DNA of 64,000 nt from Sphaerisporangium sp040649355. GTDB taxonomy: Bacteria > Actinomycetota > Actinomycetes > Streptosporangiales > Streptosporangiaceae. Positions 52,200 through 61,060 of this stretch are shown in pieces. The notes below the pieces were generated by a model. The model was given only the letters and a program-made list of their open reading frames with translations. It did not search any database and was not told where the DNA came from. A program made the translations under genes and the position numbers. Every line of letters begins with the position of its first letter. Within the stretch, counting starts at the first letter, position 1. Location: contig NZ_JBICTU010000009.1 in NCBI RefSeq assembly GCF_043197795.1, positions 124,001-188,000 on the forward strand, given 5' to 3'.

Positions 52200-52272
52200 C
52201 GCGGCCGGAGGTACTCGAAACCCCAACCTTCTGATCCGTAGTCAGATGCTCTATCCATTGAGCTACGGCCGC
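52200..52272 (-). tRNA. tRNA-Arg (anticodon ACG)
   Basis: 73 nt: GCGGCCG acceptor, D-arm GCTCAATGGATAGAGC, anticodon loop CTACGGA (ACG) in TCTGA/TCAGA arms, T-arm GGGGT-TTCGAGT-ACCTC, CGGCCGC and discriminator G. CCA not encoded. A promoter fits at 52288-52317 (TTCGGC-N18-TATGCT). Confidence 0.96.
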
Positions 52273-52287
52273 CTGCTTGCCTGGATA

Positions 52288-52317
52288 AGCATAGCGGGTC
52301 TTCGTGGGTGTGCCGAA
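52288..52317 (-). promoter_or_regulatory. tRNA-Arg promoter
   Basis: On the minus strand TTCGGC (52317-52312), 18-nt spacer, TATGCT (52293-52288), about 15 nt before the mature tRNA. Confidence 0.5.
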
Positions 52318-52469
52318 CCGGTTATGGAAGCCGCTCGGCGCATGAGGGCGATGGTCCCGCTGCGGGGGGGTGGGCGCTCGCGATGCCGGGTGGGAAGTCA
52401 TCGGGTGTCCCGGCGACACGAGCACCGGGAGGGAGCGACACCCCGCGCGTCTGGGCTTCGGTGCCTTTG

Positions 52470-52709
52470 TCAGGGGGCGGCCACCACGCGGATCTCGAAG
52501 TCGATGCCGCTGACGACCTGGCCGGCTCTGATCTTGCAGGTCTTGCGCAGTTCGACGTCGCCGTCGACCATGACGTTGCCCTCGGCGATGAAGTGCTTGG
52601 CCTCGCCGCCGCTCTCTGTGACGGAGCAGTACTTCAGCAGGTCGCACAGAGGTATGTAGTCAGTGCGCAACTGGAAGGTGTCCTCCAGGAAGTTCTCATC
52701 CACGCCCAC
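52470..52709 (-). CDS. S4-domain RNA-binding protein
   Basis: About 79 aa from a GTG at 52709 (52703 also possible). S4 signature: YIPLCDLLKYCSVTESGGEA, KHFIAEGNVMVDGDVELRKT, CKIRAGQVV, an alpha-L RNA-binding fold. Matches stand-alone YbcJ-type S4 proteins, linked to ribosome assembly or rescue. No ribosome binding site stands out. Confidence 0.9.
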   Translation of the reverse strand: MGVDENFLEDTFQLRTDYIPLCDLLKYCSVTESGGEAKHFIAEGNVMVDGDVELRKTCKIRAGQVVSGIDFEIRVVAAP

Positions 52710-52893
52710 AGCATAGGCAGACCCGCGGCGGCCGGAGAGCTGGCGGCGGTGCGAATGGGATTGATGGGCGAAAGGCATCACTACCGGACAAATGCTCTGC
52801 AAACTTTCCCGGTTCCGGGCGTGGCGGGGGCGCTCGGCGGCAATGAACCAGCCGGGTCACGCGACGTGGCCCTCGGACCTGCGGATTGAAGGC

Positions 52894-53463
52894 ATGATTC
52901 AGCAGCCAGGGTTGTACGCGATGGGCGGTTCCTCGACGCAGGTCGTCGTGGCGATCGCGCTGACCTGCCTCGGAGCCGTGGTGGTCCTGGCGGCGCTCCT
53001 GCGCAGGCGGCGTAACCGGGCGGTGGCCGCCCACGCCCACTCCCAGCACGTCACGGACTTCACCCGGCTGCTGCTCCGTACGCAGTACGACTATCCACGC
53101 CCGACCCTGGCCGATCTGGTGCAATCGTCACGCCAGGGCGGCCTGACGATACGTCTCCACCTCGCGGGAACGCCCCGGGAGCTCCCCGACCCCGTGGACC
53201 TCGCTGGTATGCGGATCATCCAGGAGGCCCTGACCAACACGCTGAAACACGGAACGCCGAACGCGACGGTGGTCCTGTGTTACCAGCCCGACCGGGTCAC
53301 GCTGACCGTCGACAACGGGATGAGAGGGAAGACGCCCCTGCCCCGGAGCCAGCACGAGGGGCTCACCACGATGCGGCGTCGCGCGAGCAAGGTCGGCGGG
53401 TCGGTGACGGCCGGGCCGTACCAGGGTGGGTGGCGCGTTCACGCCGAGCTGCCGTTCCGGTAG
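52894..53463 (+). CDS. Truncated NarL-type histidine kinase (ATPase half) with a membrane anchor
   Basis: About 189 aa. One membrane helix (about 15-35), a basic stop-transfer, then from about 70 a HATPase domain with LAGMRIIQEALTNTLKHG (N-box) and VTLTVDNGM (D-box). The final HEGLTTMRRRASKVGGSV stands where the G-box GMRERV-type lid should be, but degenerate. The HisKA_3 dimer and phospho-His are missing. Its sequence looks like the end of a NarX-family kinase, joined to an unrelated membrane helix. Probably a remnant, possibly still an ATP-binding regulator. Confidence 0.6.
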   Translation: MIQQPGLYAMGGSSTQVVVAIALTCLGAVVVLAALLRRRRNRAVAAHAHSQHVTDFTRLLLRTQYDYPRPTLADLVQSSRQGGLTIRLHLAGTPRELPDPVDLAGMRIIQEALTNTLKHGTPNATVVLCYQPDRVTLTVDNGMRGKTPLPRSQHEGLTTMRRRASKVGGSVTAGPYQGGWRVHAELPFR

Positions 53464-53609
53464 GCACCAGCGAAAGCCGGGCCCACGCACCTGACCAGGA
53501 CAGGAACACCTGGCTTCCATGGTCACCGGACCTGGGACTTCTTGGGAACAGGGTGTAGCCGAGCGGCCAATTCCCGCCCCGCTGTCGTCGTCAGCGGGGA
53601 CGAGCCTGG

Positions 53610-54374
53610 CTACACCTTTCCGTGTACGGGCCGGCTGTCGACGGCCGGGGAGGCGGAGGTGCGGGTTCGACCGCCCGGCCGCCTGCCGATGAACCATTCG
53701 GCGACGGCCAGGTTGATGATCCACGCGGCGCCAGAGAGCAGCGCTCGCGGAAGCTCTCCCGGCATGCCGGCGATCAGGATCCATGGCAACTGGGTCAGCG
53801 CCTGCGTGCCCGCGCCCAAGCCGATCGCGTAGCCGCGCATCATCCAGGCCCGGTGCCGGACGAAATCCCGCCGCCGCACCGCGGCGAAGCCGAGAACGAT
53901 GCACAGAAGCATGCCCGTGCCGAACACGAGCCGGAAACCGGCGAGAAGATCGCCATCGCCCACGGGGCGAGGATAGAACAGTGTCATCCACAGACCCGAA
54001 GCAGCTGTGGCGAGTCCGCACAGGACCAGCAGCCGCCCGGCGGCGCGGTGCCAGCCGGGCCTCCGGCGGCGGAACCCGGCCGCGAACTGGAAGGCCCCCA
54101 GAAGGCTGAACAGGAGGGTGCTCGGAATGTGCACCAGCACGGGCAGGGGCTCCATGAAGAACCGTGCGTTGTCGGGCGTGATCGCCGCACCACCACTCAG
54201 CTGGCCCAGCCGGACGACGCCCGCGATCGCCGGAATGACGCTGAGCACCACCAGCCCGGCGGGCACAAGCCACCCTGCCCGACCGGAGGAAGCTGCGGCG
54301 TGAGTCCGTGCTCTGTTCCGGTCACCCGCGGGGCGGCTCCTTCGGGGCGACACCGTCATACTCTCATCGGTCAT
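53610..54374 (-). CDS. DUF2306 family membrane protein
   Basis: 254 aa, six or so helices. PLPVLVHIPSTLLFSLLGAF, FRRRRPGWHRAAGRLLVLCG and RHRAWMMRGYAIGLGAGTQA are DUF2306 blocks; conserved His residues may bind haem (inference). Next to two-component genes in many actinobacteria (recollection), which fits the kinase and regulator remnants here. Confidence 0.88.
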   Translation of the reverse strand: MTDESMTVSPRRSRPAGDRNRARTHAAASSGRAGWLVPAGLVVLSVIPAIAGVVRLGQLSGGAAITPDNARFFMEPLPVLVHIPSTLLFSLLGAFQFAAGFRRRRPGWHRAAGRLLVLCGLATAASGLWMTLFYPRPVGDGDLLAGFRLVFGTGMLLCIVLGFAAVRRRDFVRHRAWMMRGYAIGLGAGTQALTQLPWILIAGMPGELPRALLSGAAWIINLAVAEWFIGRRPGGRTRTSASPAVDSRPVHGKV

Positions 54375-54586
54375 GACCCGATCCTCGCGAGCGAGGGGGT
54401 GGCCTTACATCGACAGAAGGGCCTGACCTGAGCCAACCGATCGTCCGGAAATCAGGCGTACTTTCGGCTGATAACCCTTCCGTTCGGGGCTTTTACATTG
54501 GTGATTCGGCGTCGGCAGCGGATCAACGCCGGGCGGGCGGTGGCTACAGCCTGTCGGTCACCTGAGGACGACGGCCGCTGTGCAGA

Positions 54587-55486
54587 TCAGGGAGCGCCGT
54601 CGGCGAGGACCTGCGCCAGCGCGTGGGAGGCCTGGCGGATCATCCCGGGATTGGTGTCCCAGTAGTAGGGCATGGCGGCCACAGCCTGGGCGAGCGCCCA
54701 GCCTCGGCCACGCAGCCATGACGCGTCGTCGACCGCCAACTCCGCTCGGAACCGCTCGCGGCTGTGACCTGCGAAGACGTTCCACGCGGGTTGCAGGTCA
54801 CACGCGGGGTCCCCCGTGTTGAGGCCGCCGAAGTCGATCACCGCCGACAGCCGGCCGTCCACGACGAGCAGGTTGCCCGGCAGCAGGTCGCCATGCACCC
54901 AGACGTCCGACCCGTCCCATGCCGGGGCGTCCAGGGACTCCTGCCACGAACGGAGCGCGGCCGCGCCGTCGACGCGGTCGCCGAGCTGGGCGATCGACCG
55001 GCGGACATGCTCGTCGGCCTCCACGAGCGGCCCGCCTCGGGCGCCAGGAGCCCGCGGCTGCGCACCGGCCGTGTCGACCTGGCGCAACGCGGTCACGAAC
55101 GCGGCCAGGTCGACGGCCGCCTGATCGAGGTCGTCGATCGTGCCGTTGGCGTTCTCGCCCGGCAACCACTCGTACACCGACCAGCCGAAAGGGTAGCCCT
55201 CGGCCGGATGCCCCATCGCGAGCTGCACCGGAACGGCGAGTGGCAGGTGCGGAGCGAGCTTCGGCAGCCACTCCGCCTCCTTCGCCGCTTGCGCGGTGGC
55301 CCATCCGATGCGCGGCAGCCGAGCGACCAGGTGGTCACCGAGCCGATAGATGTCGTGATCGGTGCCATACGACGCGACCGGCTCGACCGGCAGATCGGCC
55401 CAGTGCGGGAACTGGCCCGCGAGTAGGCGACGTACCAGTCCGACATCGGTTTCGATCTCATCGGCATGCATCTTCGTTGCGCCCAT
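54587..55486 (-). CDS. Aminoglycoside-phosphotransferase (APH)-family kinase
   Basis: 299 aa (or from a second ATG 5 codons in). N-lobe SYGTDHDIYRLGDHLVARLP, catalytic loop DVWVHGDLLPGNLLVVDG and metal site SAVIDFGGLNTGDPACDL. Related to streptomycin/APH(3'')-like and other small-molecule kinases. Phosphorylates a hydroxyl of an antibiotic or metabolite; substrate not predictable. No resistance cluster around it. Confidence 0.9.
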   Translation of the reverse strand: MGATKMHADEIETDVGLVRRLLAGQFPHWADLPVEPVASYGTDHDIYRLGDHLVARLPRIGWATAQAAKEAEWLPKLAPHLPLAVPVQLAMGHPAEGYPFGWSVYEWLPGENANGTIDDLDQAAVDLAAFVTALRQVDTAGAQPRAPGARGGPLVEADEHVRRSIAQLGDRVDGAAALRSWQESLDAPAWDGSDVWVHGDLLPGNLLVVDGRLSAVIDFGGLNTGDPACDLQPAWNVFAGHSRERFRAELAVDDASWLRGRGWALAQAVAAMPYYWDTNPGMIRQASHALAQVLADGAP

Positions 55487-55654
55487 GCGCCCGCATCATC
55501 GCGGACGAGGCCTACCGCGGCAACCGGGTTTCGACGCCGGCGGCGGTGTTCCTGGGGAGATCGGCCGTGTCTTCGAGGTCCGCGATGAGCTTGGGCTTTC
55601 ACGGCCGTCCCCGAGCCTCCGCGTGGCGCGCGGGGGCTCGGGGACGGGTCTGCT

Positions 55655-57034
55655 CTAGGAGGCCGTGCAGACGAGGGGGGACGGGGTGGCGTTACCGGAT
55701 CCGTTGCCGAGGAAGCCGAATGTGGTGGTTCCGTTGACCGGGACGCTGCCGTTCCAGTTCAGGTTCGTGACCGAGACGCTGCTGCCGCTGCTCGAAAGGT
55801 TGCCGTTCCACAGCTGCGAGATCGTCTGTCCGCTGGAGAGCGTCCACTGGACCTTCCAGCCGCTGATCGAGGCCGTGCCGGCGTTCTTCACCGTGACCTC
55901 GGCCTGGAAACCGCCCTGCCACTGGCTGGTGACCTTGTAGGTGGCGGTACAGCCGACGTTGCCCGTGAACGTCGGGGTGGGCGTGGGAGTCGGAGTCCGG
56001 GTCGGAGTAGGCGTGGGAGTCGGGGTCGGCGTGGGGGTCCGGGTCGGGGTGGGGGTCGGGTTGCCGGTGGGCGGGGGCGCGGCGACGGCCAGGTCGTACG
56101 CCCGCTGCGGCACGAACTGTCCCGCGGGGCCGATGCAGCCGTCCGACTCGCCCGGAGGCTTCACCCAGAGGAACGCGTCGACCGCGGCGTCACCGGTGTT
56201 GGTCGTGCTCCAGGTGCCCGTGGCGCGGCCGGCCGGGTCGCACCACTCGCTGCCGGACGGGCCGTTGCCGTTACGGCTGGTGTCGATCACCGCGTGCAGC
56301 CTGGAGACGCCGGTCGAGGAGATGATGCTCTTCGCGTACGACACCAGGCCCGGGGTGGCCCGGTAGTTCGAGGTGTTCAGGGCGATGCCGTCGGCGCTGT
56401 TGGCGACGTCCGCGCCGTTCAGCCGGGACGCGGCCTCCGAGGGGGAGAGCCACGCGTCGTGGCCGATGTCGAAGTAGACCTTGACCTGGGAGGACGTCCC
56501 CCTGAACTTCTTGCCGGCATAGGCCATGGAGGCCTTCACGCTGGCCTGCTGGGTGGAGTCCATGCAGTTCGTCATGATCGCCAGAGCGTCTGGCTCCAGG
56601 ATGATCGTCGCCGGGCGTCCGCCGAGGCCGGCCGCGATCTCGTCGATCCAGGCGCGGTACGCCGTGTGGTCGGGCGCCCCACCCGCGCTCGCGCCGCCGC
56701 AGTCACGGTTCGGCATGTCGTACACGACCATGATCGGGATCTTGCCCGCTGCCGCCGCCGCGCCGACGTACGTGTCGACCTGGCCGCGCACGGTGGTGGG
56801 GTTGTAGCTGGCGAACCACCGGCCCTGGGGGACGGCGGCGATCCTGTCCCTGATCACCGCGGTACGGCTGTCGCCGGGGTTGGCCGCCACCCATTTGGCC
56901 GCGTTGGTCTGCGGATCCACGTAGAAAGCGGAGTCGGCGGCCTGGGCGGCGGACGAGGTGAAGACGGCCGCCCCCGTCGCGGCCGTGGCGGCCAAGGCGG
57001 CGACGGCCGCCATCAAGGGCCTTCTGCGAGCCAT
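55655..57034 (-). CDS. Secreted GH6 endoglucanase with CBM2
   Basis: 459 aa with signal peptide (about 1-32, ending AQAA). GH6 domain (about 35-315): catalytic acid loop VVYDMPNRDCGG, ILEPDALAIMTNC, IDTSRNGNGPSGSEWCDPAG and WVKPPGESDG. A PTPTPT linker (about 322-352) leads to a CBM2 (about 355-459) with terminal cysteines (GCTATY...LVCTA) and exposed Trp residues. It cleaves cellulose by inversion outside the cell. The 14-bp operator at 57057 is 23 bp upstream of the ATG, so CebR/CelR repression relieved by cellobiose is expected. Confidence 0.96.
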   Translation of the reverse strand: MARRRPLMAAVAALAATAATGAAVFTSSAAQAADSAFYVDPQTNAAKWVAANPGDSRTAVIRDRIAAVPQGRWFASYNPTTVRGQVDTYVGAAAAAGKIPIMVVYDMPNRDCGGASAGGAPDHTAYRAWIDEIAAGLGGRPATIILEPDALAIMTNCMDSTQQASVKASMAYAGKKFRGTSSQVKVYFDIGHDAWLSPSEAASRLNGADVANSADGIALNTSNYRATPGLVSYAKSIISSTGVSRLHAVIDTSRNGNGPSGSEWCDPAGRATGTWSTTNTGDAAVDAFLWVKPPGESDGCIGPAGQFVPQRAYDLAVAAPPPTGNPTPTPTRTPTPTPTPTPTPTRTPTPTPTPTFTGNVGCTATYKVTSQWQGGFQAEVTVKNAGTASISGWKVQWTLSSGQTISQLWNGNLSSSGSSVSVTNLNWNGSVPVNGTTTFGFLGNGSGNATPSPLVCTAS

Positions 57035-57354
57035 GAATTACTCCCGTCCGGTACGGTGGGAGCGCTCCCACCAATTTCCCGGATCGTAGGTAGCCGCCAA
57101 CGGTCCCCAGAAGGGCTTGATTATTAAGGCCGGGCTCTCAACTTAATAGCCGCAGGCAGGGCATGTCGACGCCTCATGTGCCAGGTGAAACTTTCATCAC
57201 GGCACGCCGGGGCCCATTGTGACGCGGGTCTTCGACGGTCGGTGACGGGGCCGGTACTCATCGCCGATCCTCGGGCGAGGAGTTACAGCCTCATCGATTC
57301 GCTAGACCATACACTCACCTCTGTCGAACACGTCGAAAGCCAGGGAGGAACCCG
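57035..57354. promoter_or_regulatory. Divergent region between cellulase and TetR gene
   Basis: 320 bp. Besides the operator it holds an AT-rich patch (57118-57150, with GATTATTAAGG and AACTTAATAGC) that may be the cellulase -35/-10 area or a second site. TetR promoter not resolved. Confidence 0.4.
57057..57070. promoter_or_regulatory. CebR/CelR-type cellulose operator
   Basis: TGGGAGCGCTCCCA, a perfect 14-bp palindrome identical to the site bound by Thermobifida CelR and Streptomyces CebR. It lies in the cellulase leader. These LacI-family repressors release it in the presence of cellobiose. Confidence 0.95.
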
Positions 57355-58038
57355 GTGGGCGAACACCCGGACGGCGCGGGGCTGCGTGGCCGGTTCCGGG
57401 CGCAGGTCCGTGACGACGTCAAACGCCTCGCGCTGCGTCAGCTGGCCGAGAGCGGCCCGCAGGCCCTGTCGCTGAACGCCATCGCCAAGGAGCTCGGCGT
57501 GTCCGGGCCCGCCCTGTACCGGTACTTCGCCAACCGGGACAGCCTGCTCACTGACCTGGTCATCGACGCGTACCGCGATCTCGCCGCCGCGCTGGAGGCC
57601 GCGACCGCCTCGCGCGAGGACCCGGCCGCCCGCCTCGTGGCCCTCGTGCACGCCTACCGCGCCTGGGCGGTGGCCGAGCCTCACCGCTACCGGTTGCTGT
57701 TCCGGGCGCCCCTGCCCGGCTACGACGCGCAGTCCGAGCAGCTCGTCCACGCGTCGCAGCTCGCGATGAACGTCGCCGCCGGCGTCATGTCCGACCTCAC
57801 CCGCACGGCTCCTCACCCCGTGCCGGGCCCTTTGGGGCCCCAGCTCGAACAGTGGGCCGAACGCCGCGGCCTGGCGGGGGTCACCGCGACCGCCGCGCTT
57901 CAGGCGACGACCCTCTGGGCTCGCCTGCACGGCTGGGTCACCCTGGAGATCGAGGGCAACTTCGCCTCCATGGGCCTCGACCCCGCCCCGCAGTACGACG
58001 CGGAGGCCGACGCCGTGATCCGCCCCTTCACCGTGTGA
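57355..58038 (+). CDS. TetR-family transcriptional regulator
   Basis: 227 aa, GTG start, AGGGAGGAA upstream. HTH: SLNAIAKELGVSGPALYRYF with ANRDSLLTD. The C-terminal ligand domain (about 85-210) is of the WHG/TetR_C_33 kind. Divergent from the cellulase, followed after 311 bp by the SRPBCC gene; target unknown. Confidence 0.93.
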   Translation: MGEHPDGAGLRGRFRAQVRDDVKRLALRQLAESGPQALSLNAIAKELGVSGPALYRYFANRDSLLTDLVIDAYRDLAAALEAATASREDPAARLVALVHAYRAWAVAEPHRYRLLFRAPLPGYDAQSEQLVHASQLAMNVAAGVMSDLTRTAPHPVPGPLGPQLEQWAERRGLAGVTATAALQATTLWARLHGWVTLEIEGNFASMGLDPAPQYDAEADAVIRPFTV

Positions 58039-58349
58039 CCGCCGCCGCGTCTCAGGTGACATCGCGCCCCTGAGAGCAGATCAACTCGGGTGAGGGTAGC
58101 GGATGGACGCCATGGCCTTGGCAACGTAGTCAAAGCGAAATGTCATAACCCATCCATAAAAATGGCGGTTTGTCCATGATTATGGGGATTTGTGTCGTCG
58201 CAAGTCGGAGGGGGTACGGGCCCTGGAACACGACAAGTTTCACCGCCGGCGGTAAGTGATCGTCAGGCCGCGCCGCAGGCGGCGAATCGGCCCCGATCAC
58301 CGGTCGAGCCGCCGGTGGACCGAGATCGAAAAGCACATGTGGGGTTCAC
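58039..58349. other. AT-rich intergenic region
   Basis: 311 bp; 58110-58200 is the most AT-rich stretch in the neighbourhood, with repeated CCAT/ATGG words (CCATAAAAATGG, CCATGATTATGG). Probable promoter and operator area for the SRPBCC-dehydrogenase operon. Confidence 0.4.
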
Positions 58350-59270
58350 ATGAGCGAAGAGTACGAGCGCAAGACCGACCGTCTCGCCGGAACACTCGGC
58401 TGGGCGAGCCTCGGCCTCGGGGCGGCGCAGCTCGCCGCGCCCGGTCCCATCACCCGCCTCGGCGGGCTGGACGACTCGCCCCAGGCCCGGGGCATCGTGC
58501 GGGTGGTCGGCGTCCGCGAGCTGTTCCACGCGATGGTCCTGCTGGGCGGCCGGAGACCCGCCCCCTGGGTGTGGACCCGGGTGGCGGGCGACGCCATGGA
58601 CCTGGCGGTCCTCGGCCGCGCCATCGCCGTACGCGAGGACTGGAGGCGCCGTCGCGTCACGGCCGTCATGGTGGCGGTCGCGGGACTCACGGCCGTCGAC
58701 CTGTACACGGCCATGCGGGCGAACCGGCGCGGGCCGAGCACCGAGCCGGCGGGCGTGAGGGAACTGCACGCGGCCATCACGGTCAACCGTCCCCGCCAGG
58801 AGGTGTACGAGTTCTGGCACGACTTCGAGAACCTTCCGCGCTTCATGGCGCATCTGGAGTCGGTGGAGGCGATCGGGGGCGGCTACTCGCACTGGAAGGC
58901 GATGGGGCCCGCGAGGAAGCGCATCGAGTGGGACGCCGAGATCGTCGACGACCGTCCGGGAGAGCTGATCGCCTGGAGGTCCACGGAGAGCGCCACCGTC
59001 CGTAACAGGGGCGCCGTGAGCTTCACCGACGCGCCCGGCGGGCGCGGCACGGAGGTGCGGGTGGAGATCGAGTACGACCCGCCGGGCGGCAAGGTCGGGC
59101 TCGCCTTCGCCAGGCTGCTCGGCGAGCACCCCGAGCAGCAGGTACGCGACGACCTGCGCCGGTTCAAGCAGGTCATGGAGACCGGCGAGGTGGTCCGTTC
59201 CGAGGGAAGCCCGGAGGGCGTCCGAGCGCTGCGGCAGGCCGTGCAGCGTCCCGCCCAGCCCGTGCGGTGA
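58350..59270 (+). CDS. Membrane-anchored SRPBCC (polyketide cyclase/dehydrase-like) protein
   Basis: 306 aa. The N-terminal 130 residues carry three or four hydrophobic helices (LAGTLGWASLGLGAAQLAAP, RELFHAMVLLGGRRP). An SRPBCC domain follows (about 140-275): ITVNRPRQEVYEFWHDFENL, FMAHLESVEAIGG, and a C-terminal helix. The layout matches the actinobacterial 'cyclase/dehydrase' proteins that pair with the dehydrogenase downstream (35-bp gap). Ligand unknown. Confidence 0.88.
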   Translation: MSEEYERKTDRLAGTLGWASLGLGAAQLAAPGPITRLGGLDDSPQARGIVRVVGVRELFHAMVLLGGRRPAPWVWTRVAGDAMDLAVLGRAIAVREDWRRRRVTAVMVAVAGLTAVDLYTAMRANRRGPSTEPAGVRELHAAITVNRPRQEVYEFWHDFENLPRFMAHLESVEAIGGGYSHWKAMGPARKRIEWDAEIVDDRPGELIAWRSTESATVRNRGAVSFTDAPGGRGTEVRVEIEYDPPGGKVGLAFARLLGEHPEQQVRDDLRRFKQVMETGEVVRSEGSPEGVRALRQAVQRPAQPVR

Positions 59271-59305
59271 GACCGTCCCGCAGCCCGCGACGTGAGGAGG
59301 ATCCC

Positions 59306-60475
59306 ATGAAGGCCAACTGCTGGATGGGCCGGAACACCGTCGAGGTCCGGGAGGTCCCCGACCCCAGGATTCTGAACTCCCGAGACGCCATCGTCCGCAT
59401 CACCTCGGCCGCGATCTGCGGCTCCGACCTGCATCTGTACGACGGCTTCATCCCGACCATGGAGAGGGGCGACATCCTCGGCCACGAGTTCATGGGGGAG
59501 GTCGTGGAAGTGGGCCCGGATGTGCCGAACCTGCGGGTCGGCGACCGGGTGGTGGTCCCCTTCCCGATCGCCTGCGGAAACTGCCTCGCCTGCGAGCACG
59601 GCATGTACTCGGTCTGCGAGAACAGCAATCCCAACGCGGGCCTGGCCGAGAAGCTCATGGGCCACGCTCCCGCGGGCGTCTTCGGCTACTCGCACATGCT
59701 GGGAGGCTTCCCGGGAGGCCAGGCGCAGTACGCGCGCGTGCCGTTCGCCGACGTGGGGCCGATCAAGATCGAGGACGACCTGCCGGACGAGCAGGTGCTG
59801 TTCCTGTCCGACATCTTCCCGACCGGCTGGATGGGCGCGGAGATGTGCGACATCAAGCCCGGCGACGTCATCGCGGTCTGGGGAGGCGGCCCTGTCGGCC
59901 AGTTCGCCATCGCCAGCGCCTTCCTGATGGGCGCCGAGCGGGTCATCTGCGTCGACCGCTTCCCTTACCGCCTCCAGATCGCCGCGAGCGCGGGTGCGGA
60001 GACGCTCGACTACGAGGAGGTCGACATCCCGGACGCGCTGCGCGACATGACCGCCGGCAGGGGCCCGGACGCGTGCATCGACGCGGTGGGCATGGAGGCT
60101 CACAACCCCATCGCCGCCGTGCACGCCTACGACCGGGCCAAGCAGGCGACGCGGATGGAGACCGACCGCCCGTACGCGCTGCGCGAGGCCATCCTGTCCT
60201 GCCGCAACGGCGGGATCGTCTCGGTGATCGGCGTCTACGCCGGTCTGGTGGACAAGTTCCCGATGGGCTCGTTCATGAACCGGTCCCTGACGATGAGGAC
60301 CGGCCAGTGCCACGTCCAGCGGTACATGGAACCTCTGCTCGGGAGGATCCGCGCCGGGGACATCGACCCCAGCTTCGTCATCACCCATGAGATGCGGCTG
60401 GAGGACGCCCCGCGCGGATACGAGATGTTCAAGCACAAGGAGGACGGCTGCAACAAGATCGTCCTCAAGCCGTAG
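59306..60475 (+). CDS. Zinc-dependent alcohol dehydrogenase (MDR family, formaldehyde-dehydrogenase-like)
   Basis: 389 aa, GAGGAGG 8 nt upstream. Catalytic zinc: ICGSDLHLYDG and GHEFMGEV; structural zinc: CGNCLACEHGMYSVCEN. NAD-binding AVWGGGPVGQFAIASA. An insert around 115-140 and the GRGPDACIDAVGMEAH block fit the glutathione-independent formaldehyde dehydrogenase-like group. Second gene of the SRPBCC operon. Confidence 0.94.
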   Translation: MKANCWMGRNTVEVREVPDPRILNSRDAIVRITSAAICGSDLHLYDGFIPTMERGDILGHEFMGEVVEVGPDVPNLRVGDRVVVPFPIACGNCLACEHGMYSVCENSNPNAGLAEKLMGHAPAGVFGYSHMLGGFPGGQAQYARVPFADVGPIKIEDDLPDEQVLFLSDIFPTGWMGAEMCDIKPGDVIAVWGGGPVGQFAIASAFLMGAERVICVDRFPYRLQIAASAGAETLDYEEVDIPDALRDMTAGRGPDACIDAVGMEAHNPIAAVHAYDRAKQATRMETDRPYALREAILSCRNGGIVSVIGVYAGLVDKFPMGSFMNRSLTMRTGQCHVQRYMEPLLGRIRAGDIDPSFVITHEMRLEDAPRGYEMFKHKEDGCNKIVLKP

Positions 60476-60479
60476 CGGG

Positions 60480-60660
60480 CTGGGCCCGGATCGCCGGTAC
60501 GGACGCGCGGCGGCACGTCCACGATCGACGGCCCCGACCAGGAGGGCCATCGCCGCGGCGCCGAGCGACCCGCCCAGCACCAGCGGGATCCTCGGACCCC
60601 TGCGGGTGATCAGTATGGCGCCGGCAAGGTCGGCCGCGAGGTTGCCTCGCGGCCGGCCAC
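60480..60660 (-). pseudogene. Possible MFS transporter fragment
   Basis: Reads NLAADLAGAILITRRGPRIP and LVLGGSLGAAAMALLVGAVD with a basic RPYRRSG after. The pattern is one transmembrane pair of an MFS permease. No start or remaining helices; fragment of a decayed gene. Confidence 0.4.
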
Positions 60661-60696
60661 CGCGTCCCGTGGGACGAGCCGTCCTTACGGCCCAGC

Positions 60697-61060
60697 ATGA
60701 CGATGCCGCCGGCGCATCCGAAGCCTTTCTCCAGAGAACCGGTCACCAGGGTCAGCGGATTGAGGATTGAGCTCGCCGATATGCGGCTTGACGTACCCCT
60801 CACCCTTGTCCCCCAGACGGAAATGGCGTGCGGGTCGTCGAACCACAGGAAGAGCCCGTATTTGTCCTGCAGCACAAGAAGCTCGGGAAGGTTCCCCGCC
60901 CCGCCCATCGAGTAGGCGCCGTCGGCTATATACGCGACCCTCGGATGATGAATTCGCGCCGTCCGCCGAATCGGTCGGCGCGCCGCCAGGGCCGTTTCTC
61001 ACAAAGAGGTCTGCCAGGCCGGGGGAGCAGATGAATGCGGCGGACATGAGATCGACCGGC
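60697..61060 (-). pseudogene. AONS/glycine C-acetyltransferase-like aminotransferase, decayed
   Basis: IADGAYSMGGAGNLPELLVL, DKYGLFLWFDDPHAISVWG, then after a shift GEGYVKPHIGELNP and in another frame NPLTLVTGSLEKGFGCAGGI. These are consecutive blocks of a PLP-dependent alpha-oxoamine synthase (the DDxHxxG and the Lys loop SLEKGFG). Three frames are needed, so the gene is dead. Only the middle third is present. Confidence 0.75.

Noticed and set aside
54587..55486. Antibiotic-resistance cluster around the APH-like kinase
   Set aside because: Neighbours are a DUF2306 protein and a cellulase; no biosynthetic or resistance partner is visible, so a resistance role is not claimed.
55970..56065. 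Tandem DNA repeat in the cellulase gene
   Set aside because: It encodes the Pro-Thr linker between GH6 and CBM2 and needs no other explanation.
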